A DNA stretch of 64,000 nt, from the NCBI RefSeq assembly GCF_002954585.1, contig NZ_MSCI01000002.1, positions 1,590,089 through 1,654,088 of the forward strand, written 5' to 3'. The translations under genes were made by a program, and so were the position numbers. Below, piece by piece: positions 8,641-18,056 of the stretch. Positions within the stretch are counted from its first letter, which is position 1; each line of letters starts with the position of its first letter. The notes under the pieces were generated by a model, which searched no databases, was not told the DNA's origin, and saw nothing but the letters and a program-made list of their open reading frames with translations. This stretch comes from Vibrio chagasii (GTDB lineage Bacteria; Pseudomonadota; Gammaproteobacteria; Enterobacterales; Vibrionaceae).

Positions 8641-8654
8641 TACTGGGGGGTAGT
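8641..8654 (-). promoter_or_regulatory. RcnR-type operator upstream of rcnR
   Basis: TACTGGGGGGTAGT: TACT, six G, N, AGT, read on the plus strand, about 60 bp before the rcnR start. It matches the known RcnR site and implies autoregulation. Confidence 0.75.
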
Positions 8655-8704
8655 TTTTCGGTACCCGCTATACGCCTTCTAGGCAAGAGTAAGGTTCTAA
8701 TGGC

Positions 8705-9604
8705 CTACTGCTTTGTTTTCGCACGCTGCTGCAAATGCTTTATAAAGGCGGGAACCTTTTTCGCTATATGTTTTCGGGAAGCATAAAATGCATATAGAAC
8801 TAAGTCTGCAGGCTGATATTCGAGTTCTACGATTTCTAGTTCACCAGCTTCAACCTCTTCACAACAGAGTTCAGCTGGCAGGATAGCAAAGCCTAAGCCG
8901 GCCAAGGCTCCAGCCTTAGCAAGCTGACCACTGTTGACCTTAAATGATGATTTGACTCGCTGTGTTACCCATTCACCATGATCGTCTATAAATACCCAAG
9001 GCGTTCCGTCCAATGCGGTAAAGCTACTGATACAGGGCACGTGTTTTAGATCTGTAATCTGAAACGGTTTTGAGCAGGTTTGAAGAAGTTTAGGTGAAGC
9101 AACGACGACACTCGGCCAACGTTGGATTTCTTTAGCGATCCAACTGTTGTCTTCTAACTTTCCTCGATGAAAACTGACAATAACGTCAAAGCCGTCGATC
9201 AAGTCCTCTTTTGGACTGATGCTGGTATCACAACACAGTGATATGGATGGGTACTGGTTGCAAAAGGCAATGACAGCTTGAGCTAATTCGGCAGAGTCAG
9301 GCATTAAGATGTTTAACTGCCCCTGCACCTCTTGAGAGTGTTGTGTGACCTCTTCTATCGCCTGGTTGAGTTTATCCAACAAGGGCTGCGTGCGCTGATA
9401 AAGATGCTCTCCAGCTTCCGTTGGAGCAATACGACGCGTGCTTCTCACAAACAGTCTTACGTCTAGTTGTTGCTCTAACAACGCAATATGTCGGCTAACA
9501 TTTGAAGTCGGTAAACACAGAAACTCTGCCGCTCTTTTGAAGCTATTATTCTCATAAACACAATGAAAACTCTTTAGCCATTGCTGATCAATTTTATTCA
9601 GCAT
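8705..9604 (-). CDS. LysR-family transcriptional regulator
   Basis: 299 residues. The N-terminal winged HTH (QWLKSFHCVYENNSFKRAAE, then TSNVSRHIALLEQQLDVRLF) is followed by a LysR effector-binding domain (about 90-295). It is transcribed divergently from the accD paralogue with 116 bp between the genes and an 11-bp inverted repeat in that space, the standard arrangement for a LysR protein controlling its neighbour. The C-terminus is basic (QQRAKTKQ). The ligand is unknown; I infer it responds to CoA-ester or fatty-acid status, or to an inhibitor of AccD. Confidence 0.88.
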   Translation of the reverse strand: MLNKIDQQWLKSFHCVYENNSFKRAAEFLCLPTSNVSRHIALLEQQLDVRLFVRSTRRIAPTEAGEHLYQRTQPLLDKLNQAIEEVTQHSQEVQGQLNILMPDSAELAQAVIAFCNQYPSISLCCDTSISPKEDLIDGFDVIVSFHRGKLEDNSWIAKEIQRWPSVVVASPKLLQTCSKPFQITDLKHVPCISSFTALDGTPWVFIDDHGEWVTQRVKSSFKVNSGQLAKAGALAGLGFAILPAELCCEEVEAGELEIVELEYQPADLVLYAFYASRKHIAKKVPAFIKHLQQRAKTKQ

Positions 9605-9616
9605 ATCCCCTCACAG

Positions 9617-9713
9617 ATAATCCCATATTATTGGATTATAAAGCCAAATATTGCCACTTTATTACCAAAGTCAGGCTTATACAATATTCATCACTCGAAC
9701 AATGGTAATAAAG
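9617..9713. promoter_or_regulatory. LysR-accD intergenic operators
   Basis: A perfect 11-bp inverted repeat, CTTTATTACCA (9657-9667) and TGGTAATAAAG (9703-9713), plus a smaller dyad ATAATCC...GGATTAT (9617-9639). The right arm of the larger repeat overlaps the accD ribosome site, so binding there would repress accD. Confidence 0.5.
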
Positions 9714-9720
9714 GTTATCC

Positions 9721-10584
9721 ATGAGCTGGCTAGAAAAACTATTGAATAAGAATAACTTAAAAAGTAATCGTAAAGCGTCAATCCCAGAAGGTGTCTGGAT
9801 CAGCTGCCCTTCTTGTACCCAAACCTTGTACCATATCGCACTCAAGGAAAACCTACAGGTGTGTCCAAAATGTGGGCATCACATGCGCATGACAGCACGT
9901 CTTCGTTTAGACACATTTCTAGATAACAGCGAGCGAGCGGAGTTAGGTACTGAATATCTACCAATAGATCTGCTCAGCTTTAAAGACAACAAACGCTATA
10001 CCGAGCGACTGGCCTCTGCACAAAAAAGTACAGGAGAAAAAGATGCACTGGTCGTGATGAAGGGCGAGCTACTTGGAATGCCAGTTGTCGCATGTGCTTT
10101 CGAATTTGCTTTTATGGCTGGGTCAATGGGATCCGTTGTAGGCGCTCGATTTGTGGATGCAGTCAATGAAGCAATTGAATCAAACTGTGCACTGGTATGT
10201 TTTTCAGCCTGCGGGGGGGCGCGCATGCAAGAATCACTCATGGCGTTGATGCAAATGGCGAAAACCAGCGCTGCGCTCAAACGATTGTCTGAAGCTAAAC
10301 TGCCCTATATCTCGGTACTCACCGACCAAACCTTTGGCGGTGTCTCAGCCAGTTTAGCCATGCTGGGCGATATAAATATCGGTGAGCCTAGAGCGAGAAT
10401 CGGGTTCGCGGGTCGAAGAGTCATTGAACAAACGGTACGGGAAAAGCTACCTGAAGGTTTTCAACAGAGTGAATTCTTACTCGAACATGGTGCTTTAGAC
10501 ATGATTGTAGATAGGCGCAACATGCGTAAAAAAGTGGCAAGACTTATCGCCATGATGACCAACACCACCCATCAAAAAGCGTGA
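9721..10584 (+). CDS. accD: Acetyl-CoA carboxylase carboxyltransferase beta subunit, probable second copy
   Basis: AccD with AccA transfers the carboxyl group from biotin to acetyl-CoA, making malonyl-CoA for fatty acid synthesis. 287 residues with the N-terminal zinc ribbon (C29, C32, C48, C51) and the crotonase-fold core ([45 protein letters not shown]). It lacks the usual housekeeping neighbours (for example folC) and has a dedicated divergent LysR gene, so I infer a duplicate. Changes sit in otherwise near-invariant segments: FSACGG where E. coli has FSASGG, and TDQTFGG where E. coli has TDPTMGG. F205 here corresponds to E. coli Met203. A drug-tolerant isoform is possible. Confidence 0.88.
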   Translation: MSWLEKLLNKNNLKSNRKASIPEGVWISCPSCTQTLYHIALKENLQVCPKCGHHMRMTARLRLDTFLDNSERAELGTEYLPIDLLSFKDNKRYTERLASAQKSTGEKDALVVMKGELLGMPVVACAFEFAFMAGSMGSVVGARFVDAVNEAIESNCALVCFSACGGARMQESLMALMQMAKTSAALKRLSEAKLPYISVLTDQTFGGVSASLAMLGDINIGEPRARIGFAGRRVIEQTVREKLPEGFQQSEFLLEHGALDMIVDRRNMRKKVARLIAMMTNTTHQKA

Positions 10585-10654
10585 GCTGAAAGAGCGAAGG
10601 CACTTAATATAGAGCAGCTCTAAGCCCTATTTATTTTTCCACGATTGATTTTAC

Positions 10655-10691
10655 CACTGCCCCACTCGATTACTTATTCGAGGAGGCAGTG
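10655..10691. terminator. Hairpin between accD and the convergent large gene
   Basis: CACTGCC (10655-10661) pairs with GGCAGTG (10685-10691) and CTCGA with TCGAG inside. There is no strong T-tract. It lies between convergent genes and probably acts in both directions. Confidence 0.5.
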
Positions 10692-10736
10692 TAACCTAAC
10701 AGCTCAGCATCACTGCGGAGACGAGTACAAGGTCAA

Positions 10737-13700
10737 TTATACCGTGACACTCTTGTTTTGAAGATATTCAAGGTATTGATTTAAAACCTCTATATCATCA
10801 GAACGTTCGAGTGCTTTTGGATGAGTTTTACGAATCGTATCAATGCTATTTTTCACATCCAAATATGATAAAACGGCTTGTTCGGATTCGATGGAAGGTT
10901 TGACGTAAGCCTTAGTACCCTCGAGCACATTACTCAAGTCTAAACGGCTCTCGTTGAACATTTGTTTCATTATCACTGCCGACTTAACCATACCAGAGCG
11001 ACCATCACCTAACGCACAATGGACTAACACATTCCCTTCGCGTGTACTCAATAAGTCCAGTACCCGATTCGCTAGACCATCGATATCTTCACTTAAAGGC
11101 TGTGTAAGGGCTTTGATTGAAAAGAAGTCCTTAATATACGTCGTCTTGTTAGAGATATACTCGATATTGTGACTCGCTAGTTGCTTAGTTAGTGATACGA
11201 TCTCTCTTGCCGACATCCCAGAATCAAGGGAGATCAATGCCGAGACATTGTTTTGTTTTAGGTTTTCACAAAACGTCATCAGCTGCGCGCCAGTAGAATA
11301 GTTTTTATTAGGTCGACCAATCGAACCAATCCTAAGCTCGGGGTGAATGTGTATGTTCTCAACTTTCCCCTTAGTGTTAGTAGCCTTTTGAGCGATAGCT
11401 TTTTTGAATATCGGCTTCTGAACACCTTTTATCTTGTACTTTGCAGGGGTAGATTGGCTAAACTTAGTGCCACTCCAATCTACCTGGGTTGGTACAGTAC
11501 CGAACTTTTTGATTTTTACTTCAACGGGAATCCCCAGCTTCGCTGCGGCAATAAACCTGTGCTGTCCATCCAGAATATGAATGCGGCCAGTTTGTGGAGA
11601 ACGCCAACCAGAAATCAGAATCGGTTCATCCGCCTGCCTTACTATAGAGACCTTTTCATCGATAATAGATTGAAAAACTTCAGGCTGAGCTGGCAATGGA
11701 ATCTGATTATCCGATACGACTTTTCCAACGGGTCCTTTTCCATTAAAACACCAGTCAAACGTCTCAAGTACAACGTTTCCAGAAGAGGCACCGTAAGCAC
11801 TATTCACTTTAAAGCTGCCCGCACCACCACTTAAACCCATCGTTTTGATGGTTTCTAAACGTTCACTGGTTTCTTTCAGGAACTTGTACTTTTTAATCGC
11901 TCTTATCTTACTTTTTAGATCGCCGATGGCATCGCTCGATATAAATTTAGAACGGCGTATAAATTCGTCAGAGATATCGTTTACAACGCTTCTCATGAAG
12001 GCCGTTTTAGATAAACGAATCACTCTAATATTTTTCACTACACAAGCATTTACAACAACAGAGAGGTTAACGTTCAACGCCTTAGCAATCGGGGAAAAAA
12101 TGGGAATGATGTCTGCTAGAAGTACAATTGAATCAAGAAAAATCGACTCAACATCTTGAATATCTACTTCATAATCAGGATCGTTTATCATCTTCTGCGC
12201 GACTTGTAAGAACGGAACCTTGTTGTTTAATGCAGCTTCCATTGAGCTTTCAGTAAACAGAACTTCCTTCATTTCGACCAATTTGTCGCTCAGAGATAAC
12301 TTAAACTCATTGGCAACCAAATCTTTCAAAAGATAATTCTCTTGGAACTGTTTTTTGGTACCTACCTTTTTAAACGACTGAGCAATCAGGTTAAATTTAA
12401 GGAGCGTCGTCTCTTGTACTGCGTCCCACATAAAGTTATCAAATCTATGATTGCGCAGTAAGAAAGGTTTAGGTTGCTCCTGAGTGTCGTCAAAACCTGT
12501 TGGAATGTTCAATTTAAAGAAGATAGCGTTTAACGCTTCGTATGATACATCTTTCCAGTTCTCATCCGGTTTAGGCAACACTTCAATCAACTGAGTAACA
12601 AGCTCATTATCGGCCCCACCTAGGTAAGTCACTCGGTGATGGAATGCAAATGTGCTGACTAAGAAGTGGCGATGGTTGCTATCTTTAGCGAGAACAATTC
12701 TGCCGCTCATACCTAGATGAGTTTGCAGCATCAGCACCGCTGGTTTTATCGCTAAAGATATAGCCTCTGTCGTCGGAGCAGACATAAACAAATTAGCAAA
12801 CAGAGCAATGAAAGCCTTCACTGAATCATCACAGTTCGGAAATTTCTCTTCGACCAATCGATACGCTTCAGCAATACCCTCTGCTTTACCAACCACGTAG
12901 TCATCAAGAATATTTTTAATCGCATTCTTACTGTAGAAAGGCAGTATTATATCTGCGGATGAAATAATGCTGACATTGCTATTCAAGTCACTTTGATAGA
13001 TTGATTGGTCACGAATCAGAGTGTCCAAATCCTGCTCGAAATCAGAGTTTTTATATTCGACAAACTGCGCATAATATTGACTGTCCGAGTTGAAATTTTC
13101 TCTACCTACTATCTTTTCAATAGCGAGAGTTGATTGGCTTTCATCCCCCTCCAGCTCCATGACTTCAGAAAGTACACTAATTAAATTAATAACATCATTA
13201 AATCGTTCTACTACTTGAGGTTTTTCATAAACAATAATGTCGTCTAGCTTGATAGTGTCACTGTAAAATAACGCCATGGTATCCATTACCTGAAACTCTA
13301 GACCATCCTTAGACTCATCTCGGATCAGAACCTTCTTAGGTATATTATTTTTTAATAATATTTGGTCGAAGGTTTCATCCAAATAATCCAATGAAGCGCT
13401 CATCTCATCAGATATTGCTGTCATTTTCACCAAAGCTAAACGAAAAGCAGCTTTATCATCACCTTGAGAACAATCATGATAGATCTCTACCTCTCTCGTA
13501 GCATCACTAAGTACTTTAGCTATATTAAATTCATCTAAGCTGTCGTGAATATTCCCACTCAATGCTCTTTGTACGATAGCGTCTACTTTTTTCTGTGAGA
13601 TTTTAGCACCCGACTCGGGAATAAGCTTAATCTCTTCTTTGAAACCTGAATTGCTGAGTGCAAACAATACTCGGCGCTTCTCTGCTTTAAAAAACGTATA

Positions 13701-14168
13701 AATAAGAGCGCTTTCTAACCTAAAGTACAAACTACTTTCGCTGTGCTTTAAACTCGTGATTGCACTGTTCAATGGTTCCCCTAACAGGCCTTCATCGCGA
13801 CGCTCGAGAAGGTTTTCGATATAAATCATTGTTCTCGCAATGCTTGATTTAACAGCGAGATTTCTAGATTTTTCATCACTTTTATATCGATAGCTAATCG
13901 TGTTCATCACACTTACTTTCAAGTTTTGTATGAAAATCAAGCTATTTAAATCATTAATCTTGCTGACTATATAGTGCCTTACGTAGTACTTATCATCGAT
14001 AGCCTTGTAATCCTTTAAAGAAAGAGATTTATACTCAGCAAGCTCCTTGTTAACAACTTCTAGAATTTGAGACATTTTTTGTATTTTTTCTAGGTTGCTA
14101 TCACTATTTGAGCATATAACTTCAATTTCTTTAATATCCACATCTCTATGTGAACCATTTAACAACAC
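10737..14168 (-). CDS. Large toxin/effector-like protein with ParB-like and Cys-phosphatase signatures
   Basis: 1143 residues, very different from neighbouring housekeeping genes. Residues 1-800 are mostly helical and unrecognised, with two hydrophobic stretches (about 445-490 and 690-730). Around 835-890 lies a ParB/sulfiredoxin-like segment with LDGQHRFIAAAKLGIPV. Around 960-1080 lies a dual-specificity/tyrosine-phosphatase-like region with the catalytic loop VHCALGDGRSG (HC-x5-R-S) near 1048-1057. This combination, the size and the isolated AT-rich locus resemble injected bacterial effectors, but no secretion signal or chaperone gene is seen. Five copies of an octamer lie about 90 bp upstream of the start. 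Function is inference. Confidence 0.65.
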   Translation of the reverse strand: MLLNGSHRDVDIKEIEVICSNSDSNLEKIQKMSQILEVVNKELAEYKSLSLKDYKAIDDKYYVRHYIVSKINDLNSLIFIQNLKVSVMNTISYRYKSDEKSRNLAVKSSIARTMIYIENLLERRDEGLLGEPLNSAITSLKHSESSLYFRLESALIYTFFKAEKRRVLFALSNSGFKEEIKLIPESGAKISQKKVDAIVQRALSGNIHDSLDEFNIAKVLSDATREVEIYHDCSQGDDKAAFRLALVKMTAISDEMSASLDYLDETFDQILLKNNIPKKVLIRDESKDGLEFQVMDTMALFYSDTIKLDDIIVYEKPQVVERFNDVINLISVLSEVMELEGDESQSTLAIEKIVGRENFNSDSQYYAQFVEYKNSDFEQDLDTLIRDQSIYQSDLNSNVSIISSADIILPFYSKNAIKNILDDYVVGKAEGIAEAYRLVEEKFPNCDDSVKAFIALFANLFMSAPTTEAISLAIKPAVLMLQTHLGMSGRIVLAKDSNHRHFLVSTFAFHHRVTYLGGADNELVTQLIEVLPKPDENWKDVSYEALNAIFFKLNIPTGFDDTQEQPKPFLLRNHRFDNFMWDAVQETTLLKFNLIAQSFKKVGTKKQFQENYLLKDLVANEFKLSLSDKLVEMKEVLFTESSMEAALNNKVPFLQVAQKMINDPDYEVDIQDVESIFLDSIVLLADIIPIFSPIAKALNVNLSVVVNACVVKNIRVIRLSKTAFMRSVVNDISDEFIRRSKFISSDAIGDLKSKIRAIKKYKFLKETSERLETIKTMGLSGGAGSFKVNSAYGASSGNVVLETFDWCFNGKGPVGKVVSDNQIPLPAQPEVFQSIIDEKVSIVRQADEPILISGWRSPQTGRIHILDGQHRFIAAAKLGIPVEVKIKKFGTVPTQVDWSGTKFSQSTPAKYKIKGVQKPIFKKAIAQKATNTKGKVENIHIHPELRIGSIGRPNKNYSTGAQLMTFCENLKQNNVSALISLDSGMSAREIVSLTKQLASHNIEYISNKTTYIKDFFSIKALTQPLSEDIDGLANRVLDLLSTREGNVLVHCALGDGRSGMVKSAVIMKQMFNESRLDLSNVLEGTKAYVKPSIESEQAVLSYLDVKNSIDTIRKTHPKALERSDDIEVLNQYLEYLQNKSVTV

Positions 14169-14256
14169 AAGCTATTTCCTTATTGATATTTTAATTGGGA
14201 TATTGATGATAACTTACATTATATATATTTTTAAATACCTTTAATTATATCAATAG

Positions 14257-14296
14257 TTACTAATTTACTAATTTACTAATTTACTAATTTACTAAT
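14257..14296. repeat. Octanucleotide tandem repeat, TTACTAAT x5
   Basis: Five perfect head-to-tail copies of TTACTAAT, about 90-130 bp before the start of the minus-strand 1143-residue gene, within its likely promoter. Such short repeats can vary in number by slippage. Confidence 0.9.
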
Positions 14297-14756
14297 TTTT
14301 ATTCCCGAAAATTATAATACCAATCAATTAACAAAATTTCATATTCGCCACCGTGATAAAAGGCTAAATCTCATTCATATTTATCATCTCAACTGGTTTG
14401 AGAAATCAATTCTCAGATATACCGTTTTCACATTGAGTAACGTCTACATGAATAATACTTCTAGTCTTTTAATTTATCTAAATTAATAGTGGAAACGGAA
14501 CAGTTGAATGATTTCAAAAGACACCATTTATCCTTCACTAATCTAACCATCGTTATTAATGAACGAACATGGGCTTTAGCTCAAGTGTTGAGGAAACGTA
14601 GCATACTTTAATCCACTCCTTTTTTGCCTGTCATTATGACAATTATGATAGCCCTGAAAAAAACAGTATATAAAACATGAAGTAATAACTGGCATAGAAG
14701 TTTCATACTCACTTAGACAACCCCATAGATGCTTAGACAAACAAAAGGGACTTAGC

Positions 14757-16865
14757 ATGAAACGACTATCGGTTATAGCAGCAGGACTGACAGCGAGCTC
14801 AGTGAGTATGGCAGGACCATTTACGTCTTGCCCAAGTGATGCTTACCTAATACAAGGTAAGCCAGCCTCAGTGTATTCCGTTGACTTAGTGACAGGTAAC
14901 AACAACCTAGAGACAGCAAGTATTGGCTTGGGACAGTCTGGCTTTAATGCGGCAGGTTTCAGTGAGAATGACGGATACCTATATGGCTACGACAGCACTG
15001 GCTCTAGGGTTTTGAGGATGGGCAGTGATTTTCTAGCATCAGAGGTAACTGTTTCAAATTTGCCTAATTACAGTTTCATCGCTGGTGATGTCTATGACGA
15101 CTATCTCTATTTCTACAACAAAACGAAAGGTATCTTCAAAATTAACTTAGCCCCCTTAGCGTCAAACTCCTCTGCAAGCTTAACCATGCAAACCGTCAAA
15201 ACTTACAACAGCACCAAAGCCAACCACGCAGATATCGCAATCCACCCAAATAACGGAAAAATTTACGGTATCGACAATAATACCGGTGATTTGTTCGAAT
15301 ACCTTCGCTCGGACGGAGCTAGAACGAATTTAGGTGATACCGGGTTGGGAGGAAATAGCTTTGGTGCACTTTATTTTGACGGTGCCGGCTACCTTTACGC
15401 CGCCAGTAATAGTTCCGGTAATATCTACAGAGTCGATTTAACTGACCCGACAAACATAACGAATGTTAACGGTGTTTTTTTTGCAAATGGTCCGGCATCC
15501 GGTTCAAATGATGGTGCACGATGCGCTAGTGCAGACGCGGTTCCAACTAACTCTAACATTGATTTTGGTGATGCCCCTGACACTTACAGTACTACGTTGG
15601 CGTCAAATGGTCCCCGACATGACATAGATGGTGTGACTTATCTGGGTAGCATCTCTCCTGATGGCGATTCTGGGGCTCTTACAGACGATAATGCCGTTGG
15701 TACAGCCGATGAAGATGGCATCGGTTTCGTCGCAGCCCTAGATCCTGGATTAAGTTCAGTTATTGAGGTAACGGCGTCCTCATCTGGTTACTTATCTGCT
15801 TGGTTTGATTGGAACCGAGACGGTGACTTTGAGGATGCGGGAGAGCAAGTCTTCACTGACACGCTGCTCAATGCTGGTAGCAACTCTCTACCATTCATCG
15901 TCTCTCAGTCTGCTACAGCAGGGACAAGCTGGAGCCGTTTTCGTTTCAGTCAGCAAACAGGGCTTAGCTACAACGGTGGTTCAACGTCTGGTGAGGTAGA
16001 AGACCACCCCATTACCATCACTGCAAATGGCTACGCCGTTGAGTATTTCCCAAGTGTTGACGACTATGCTTCCGTCGCCTTTGAGGACAACTGGCCGTAC
16101 ACGGCAGATTATGACATGAACGACGTCATAGTTGATCTCCAAATTACTGAAACCACATTGGCCACTCATGTTGAAATTATAAAAATTTCAGGGAAGCTGG
16201 TGTCCTATGGGGCAACGTATCAAAATGGCTTTGCTATTCGACTGCCAGGCATCACACGAAGCAGCATTGAATCAACGTTGACTACGTTGAAGTTTGATGG
16301 TGTTGAACAACCCTCTAACGGCTTAGAAAGCATATCCGATGAAGCAATATTTATCATCGGTGAAGACATGGGTGTGCACGCAAACAATAGTAGCGGCTGT
16401 ACTTTCTTTAGAACCGAAACGGGCTGTGATACGAGTGCCTCTTTGTTTAGCTTTACCTTAGAGGTCTATTTTACCGAAGGCTCTGATCGCTCATCAATTA
16501 CCGACATGCCGTACGACCCATTCATATTTGCGACACCAAACACTTATCACGGCGAAGGGCTCCCATTCCACCCAGGCAGAACTTGGGAGGTTCACCTCCC
16601 TGGACAAGCACCTACAGAGCAATTTGATACAAGCTTGTATGGTATTGGTGTCGATGCCAGCTTAAACGGTTCAAACAACTACTTTAAAACTGCAACATAC
16701 CTTCCGTGGGCGCTACTAATAATGGAAGATTGGGAGTGGCCACTTGAATACATTGATATCGTTGACGCTTATCCAGAGTTCCAAGCTTGGGCTGAATCAG
16801 GGGGTGTCACAGATGAAAATTGGCACCAATCACCAGCAGCCGGCAAAACCTATAATCTTCCATAG
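14757..16865 (+). CDS. Secreted LruC-domain protein
   Basis: 702 residues with an N-terminal signal peptide (MKRLSVIAAGLTASSVSMAG). Residues about 30-260 form repeated blade-like segments (VYSVDLVTG, FNAAGFSENDGYLYG, YLYAASNSSGNIYRVDL), as in secreted beta-propeller-like proteins. Asp-rich segments follow (DFGDAPDTYST; WFDWNRDGDFED; GEVEDHPI), and the C-terminal third is a LruC-type domain (YDMNDVIVDL near 460, then LPWALLIMEDWEWPLEYID and AYPEFQAWAESGGV). The role is unknown; LruC proteins are exported and often calcium-rich. The next gene encodes a lipoprotein 12 bp away, so the two form an operon. Confidence 0.8.
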   Translation: MKRLSVIAAGLTASSVSMAGPFTSCPSDAYLIQGKPASVYSVDLVTGNNNLETASIGLGQSGFNAAGFSENDGYLYGYDSTGSRVLRMGSDFLASEVTVSNLPNYSFIAGDVYDDYLYFYNKTKGIFKINLAPLASNSSASLTMQTVKTYNSTKANHADIAIHPNNGKIYGIDNNTGDLFEYLRSDGARTNLGDTGLGGNSFGALYFDGAGYLYAASNSSGNIYRVDLTDPTNITNVNGVFFANGPASGSNDGARCASADAVPTNSNIDFGDAPDTYSTTLASNGPRHDIDGVTYLGSISPDGDSGALTDDNAVGTADEDGIGFVAALDPGLSSVIEVTASSSGYLSAWFDWNRDGDFEDAGEQVFTDTLLNAGSNSLPFIVSQSATAGTSWSRFRFSQQTGLSYNGGSTSGEVEDHPITITANGYAVEYFPSVDDYASVAFEDNWPYTADYDMNDVIVDLQITETTLATHVEIIKISGKLVSYGATYQNGFAIRLPGITRSSIESTLTTLKFDGVEQPSNGLESISDEAIFIIGEDMGVHANNSSGCTFFRTETGCDTSASLFSFTLEVYFTEGSDRSSITDMPYDPFIFATPNTYHGEGLPFHPGRTWEVHLPGQAPTEQFDTSLYGIGVDASLNGSNNYFKTATYLPWALLIMEDWEWPLEYIDIVDAYPEFQAWAESGGVTDENWHQSPAAGKTYNLP

Positions 16866-16877
16866 AGAGAAAATATT

Positions 16878-17357
16878 ATGAAATACTTATTAATAGTTCT
16901 GACAGGAGTTTTGCTTACTGCATGTGGGGGTGGTTCTGGAGGTGATAGCTCTGGCGCTAATGCTCCAGATGCGAGCAGTGATGTTAGTCAACCCCCAACA
17001 GCGAAGCCAATATTAGTATCACAAGAACACAATCCAACCATGCAGGATTTAGTGATTCCAGATGGGTTTAACTACGATCCAGTAAAGACCGGTTCACTGG
17101 ATGTCGATATTAGTGGTTTTTCTTCACAACGTGCGCATTTGAGCTTGTATAAGCAATACCAAGAAGAAAGTTCAGGACACTATAAAGCGGATTATCAAAG
17201 CAAAGTGGTCTCTGTTCCTCTAGATAGTGGTAAGGCGAAGTTTGACTTTAACATGTCTGATAGCCAGAAGAGTTTACTGGTTGAAATTTGGTTTTACGAT
17301 GGAACCGCTCCTATAAGACGCGTTATTTCACCAAACGAGCAGACCTTTACATATTGA
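16878..17357 (+). CDS. Small Gly-rich lipoprotein paired with the LruC-domain protein
   Basis: 159 residues with a clear lipoprotein signal: MKYLLIVLTGVLLTACGGGSGGDSS, Cys at position 16 followed by a Gly/Ser tether. The mature domain (about 60-159) is predicted mostly beta, without recognised family motifs. A ribosome site GAGAGA precedes the ATG and the gene starts 12 bp after the LruC stop, so co-expression at the cell surface is likely. A long perfect hairpin ends the operon. Confidence 0.75.
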   Translation: MKYLLIVLTGVLLTACGGGSGGDSSGANAPDASSDVSQPPTAKPILVSQEHNPTMQDLVIPDGFNYDPVKTGSLDVDISGFSSQRAHLSLYKQYQEESSGHYKADYQSKVVSVPLDSGKAKFDFNMSDSQKSLLVEIWFYDGTAPIRRVISPNEQTFTY

Positions 17358-17392
17358 CGCTCCACGATAGTCAATAGCGCCCTTTTGTCCTT

Positions 17393-17427
17393 GAAAGTCG
17401 CATTGTTCCTTCGAATATGCGACTTTC
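17393..17427. terminator. Strong hairpin ending the LruC operon
   Basis: An 11-bp perfect stem, GAAAGTCGCAT (17393-17403) with ATGCGACTTTC (17417-17427), followed by TTT. It may serve both strands. Confidence 0.75.
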
Positions 17428-17428
17428 T

Positions 17429-17599
17429 TTATACAAGCACTAGAAGTACAAAAAAGCCAACACTAACCAAAATACAATAGAAATAGCACAGTACTTTCAT
17501 CGATTTAAAGGCTTCATTGTGTCCCACCTGGCCATGGGAGGCGATCTCCAACTGTATTGGATGTTTTGTATCACACTCAAACAACAAAACCGTTGTCAT
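17429..17599 (-). CDS. Possible 56-residue membrane peptide
   Basis: A minus-strand frame starting MTTVLLFECDTKHP and ending in a strong hydrophobic helix (YFYCILVSVGFFVLLVLV, stop). It would have a cytoplasmic front half and one C-terminal membrane anchor, and it ends directly at the strong hairpin. No good ribosome site is visible, so this is tentative. Confidence 0.3.
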   Translation of the reverse strand: MTTVLLFECDTKHPIQLEIASHGQVGHNEAFKSMKVLCYFYCILVSVGFFVLLVLV

Positions 17600-18056
17600 G
17601 ATAATAAACAGATATGATTAACATCAAGGGAGAAAGAATGCTCAACACTCCTTTTATTCCAAGAAACGAACAAAGCTGTTCTCTATCAATCTGCTCACTA
17701 TTAAGCTTTCAAAATAAGCATTGAGTCAAAGTGAAAACTTAACTCTATGTATGCTCATGTCTTTGAGCAAGTTATCGTAAAATAACAACTCGCAGAGCGG
17801 AAGCCCTAATGGTAACTAGTATGAAGTCTAAGTCTTTAAGTTGGATTCCAAGTAAATCGGGATCAATATTAGTACAAGTGACTGTAAATAATTTCTACTA
17901 ATCAGATCACCTAATCAAGCTATTTAGACTAACAACATAGTATTATTTTGTTACAATCTCGCAGATTTTTATTATCTTTAAAAACAGTAAGTTATCAACA
18001 AAACCAATATTATCAGCATCGACAATAAATTTTCAATTTATACATACAGGTATTTT
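17600..18056. other. Intergenic region upstream of the CZB chemoreceptor
   Basis: No gene seen. The region becomes very AT-rich from about 17940 to 18050, consistent with the promoter of the chemoreceptor gene. Confidence 0.5.

Noticed and set aside
11343..12159. Plus-strand frames of 163 and 104 codons
   Set aside because: They lie antisense inside the 1143-residue gene, have no start context and a composition typical of shadow frames.
14257..14296. CRISPR array
   Set aside because: The repeat unit is 8 bp with no spacers, so it is a simple tandem repeat. No other direct-repeat/spacer array was seen.
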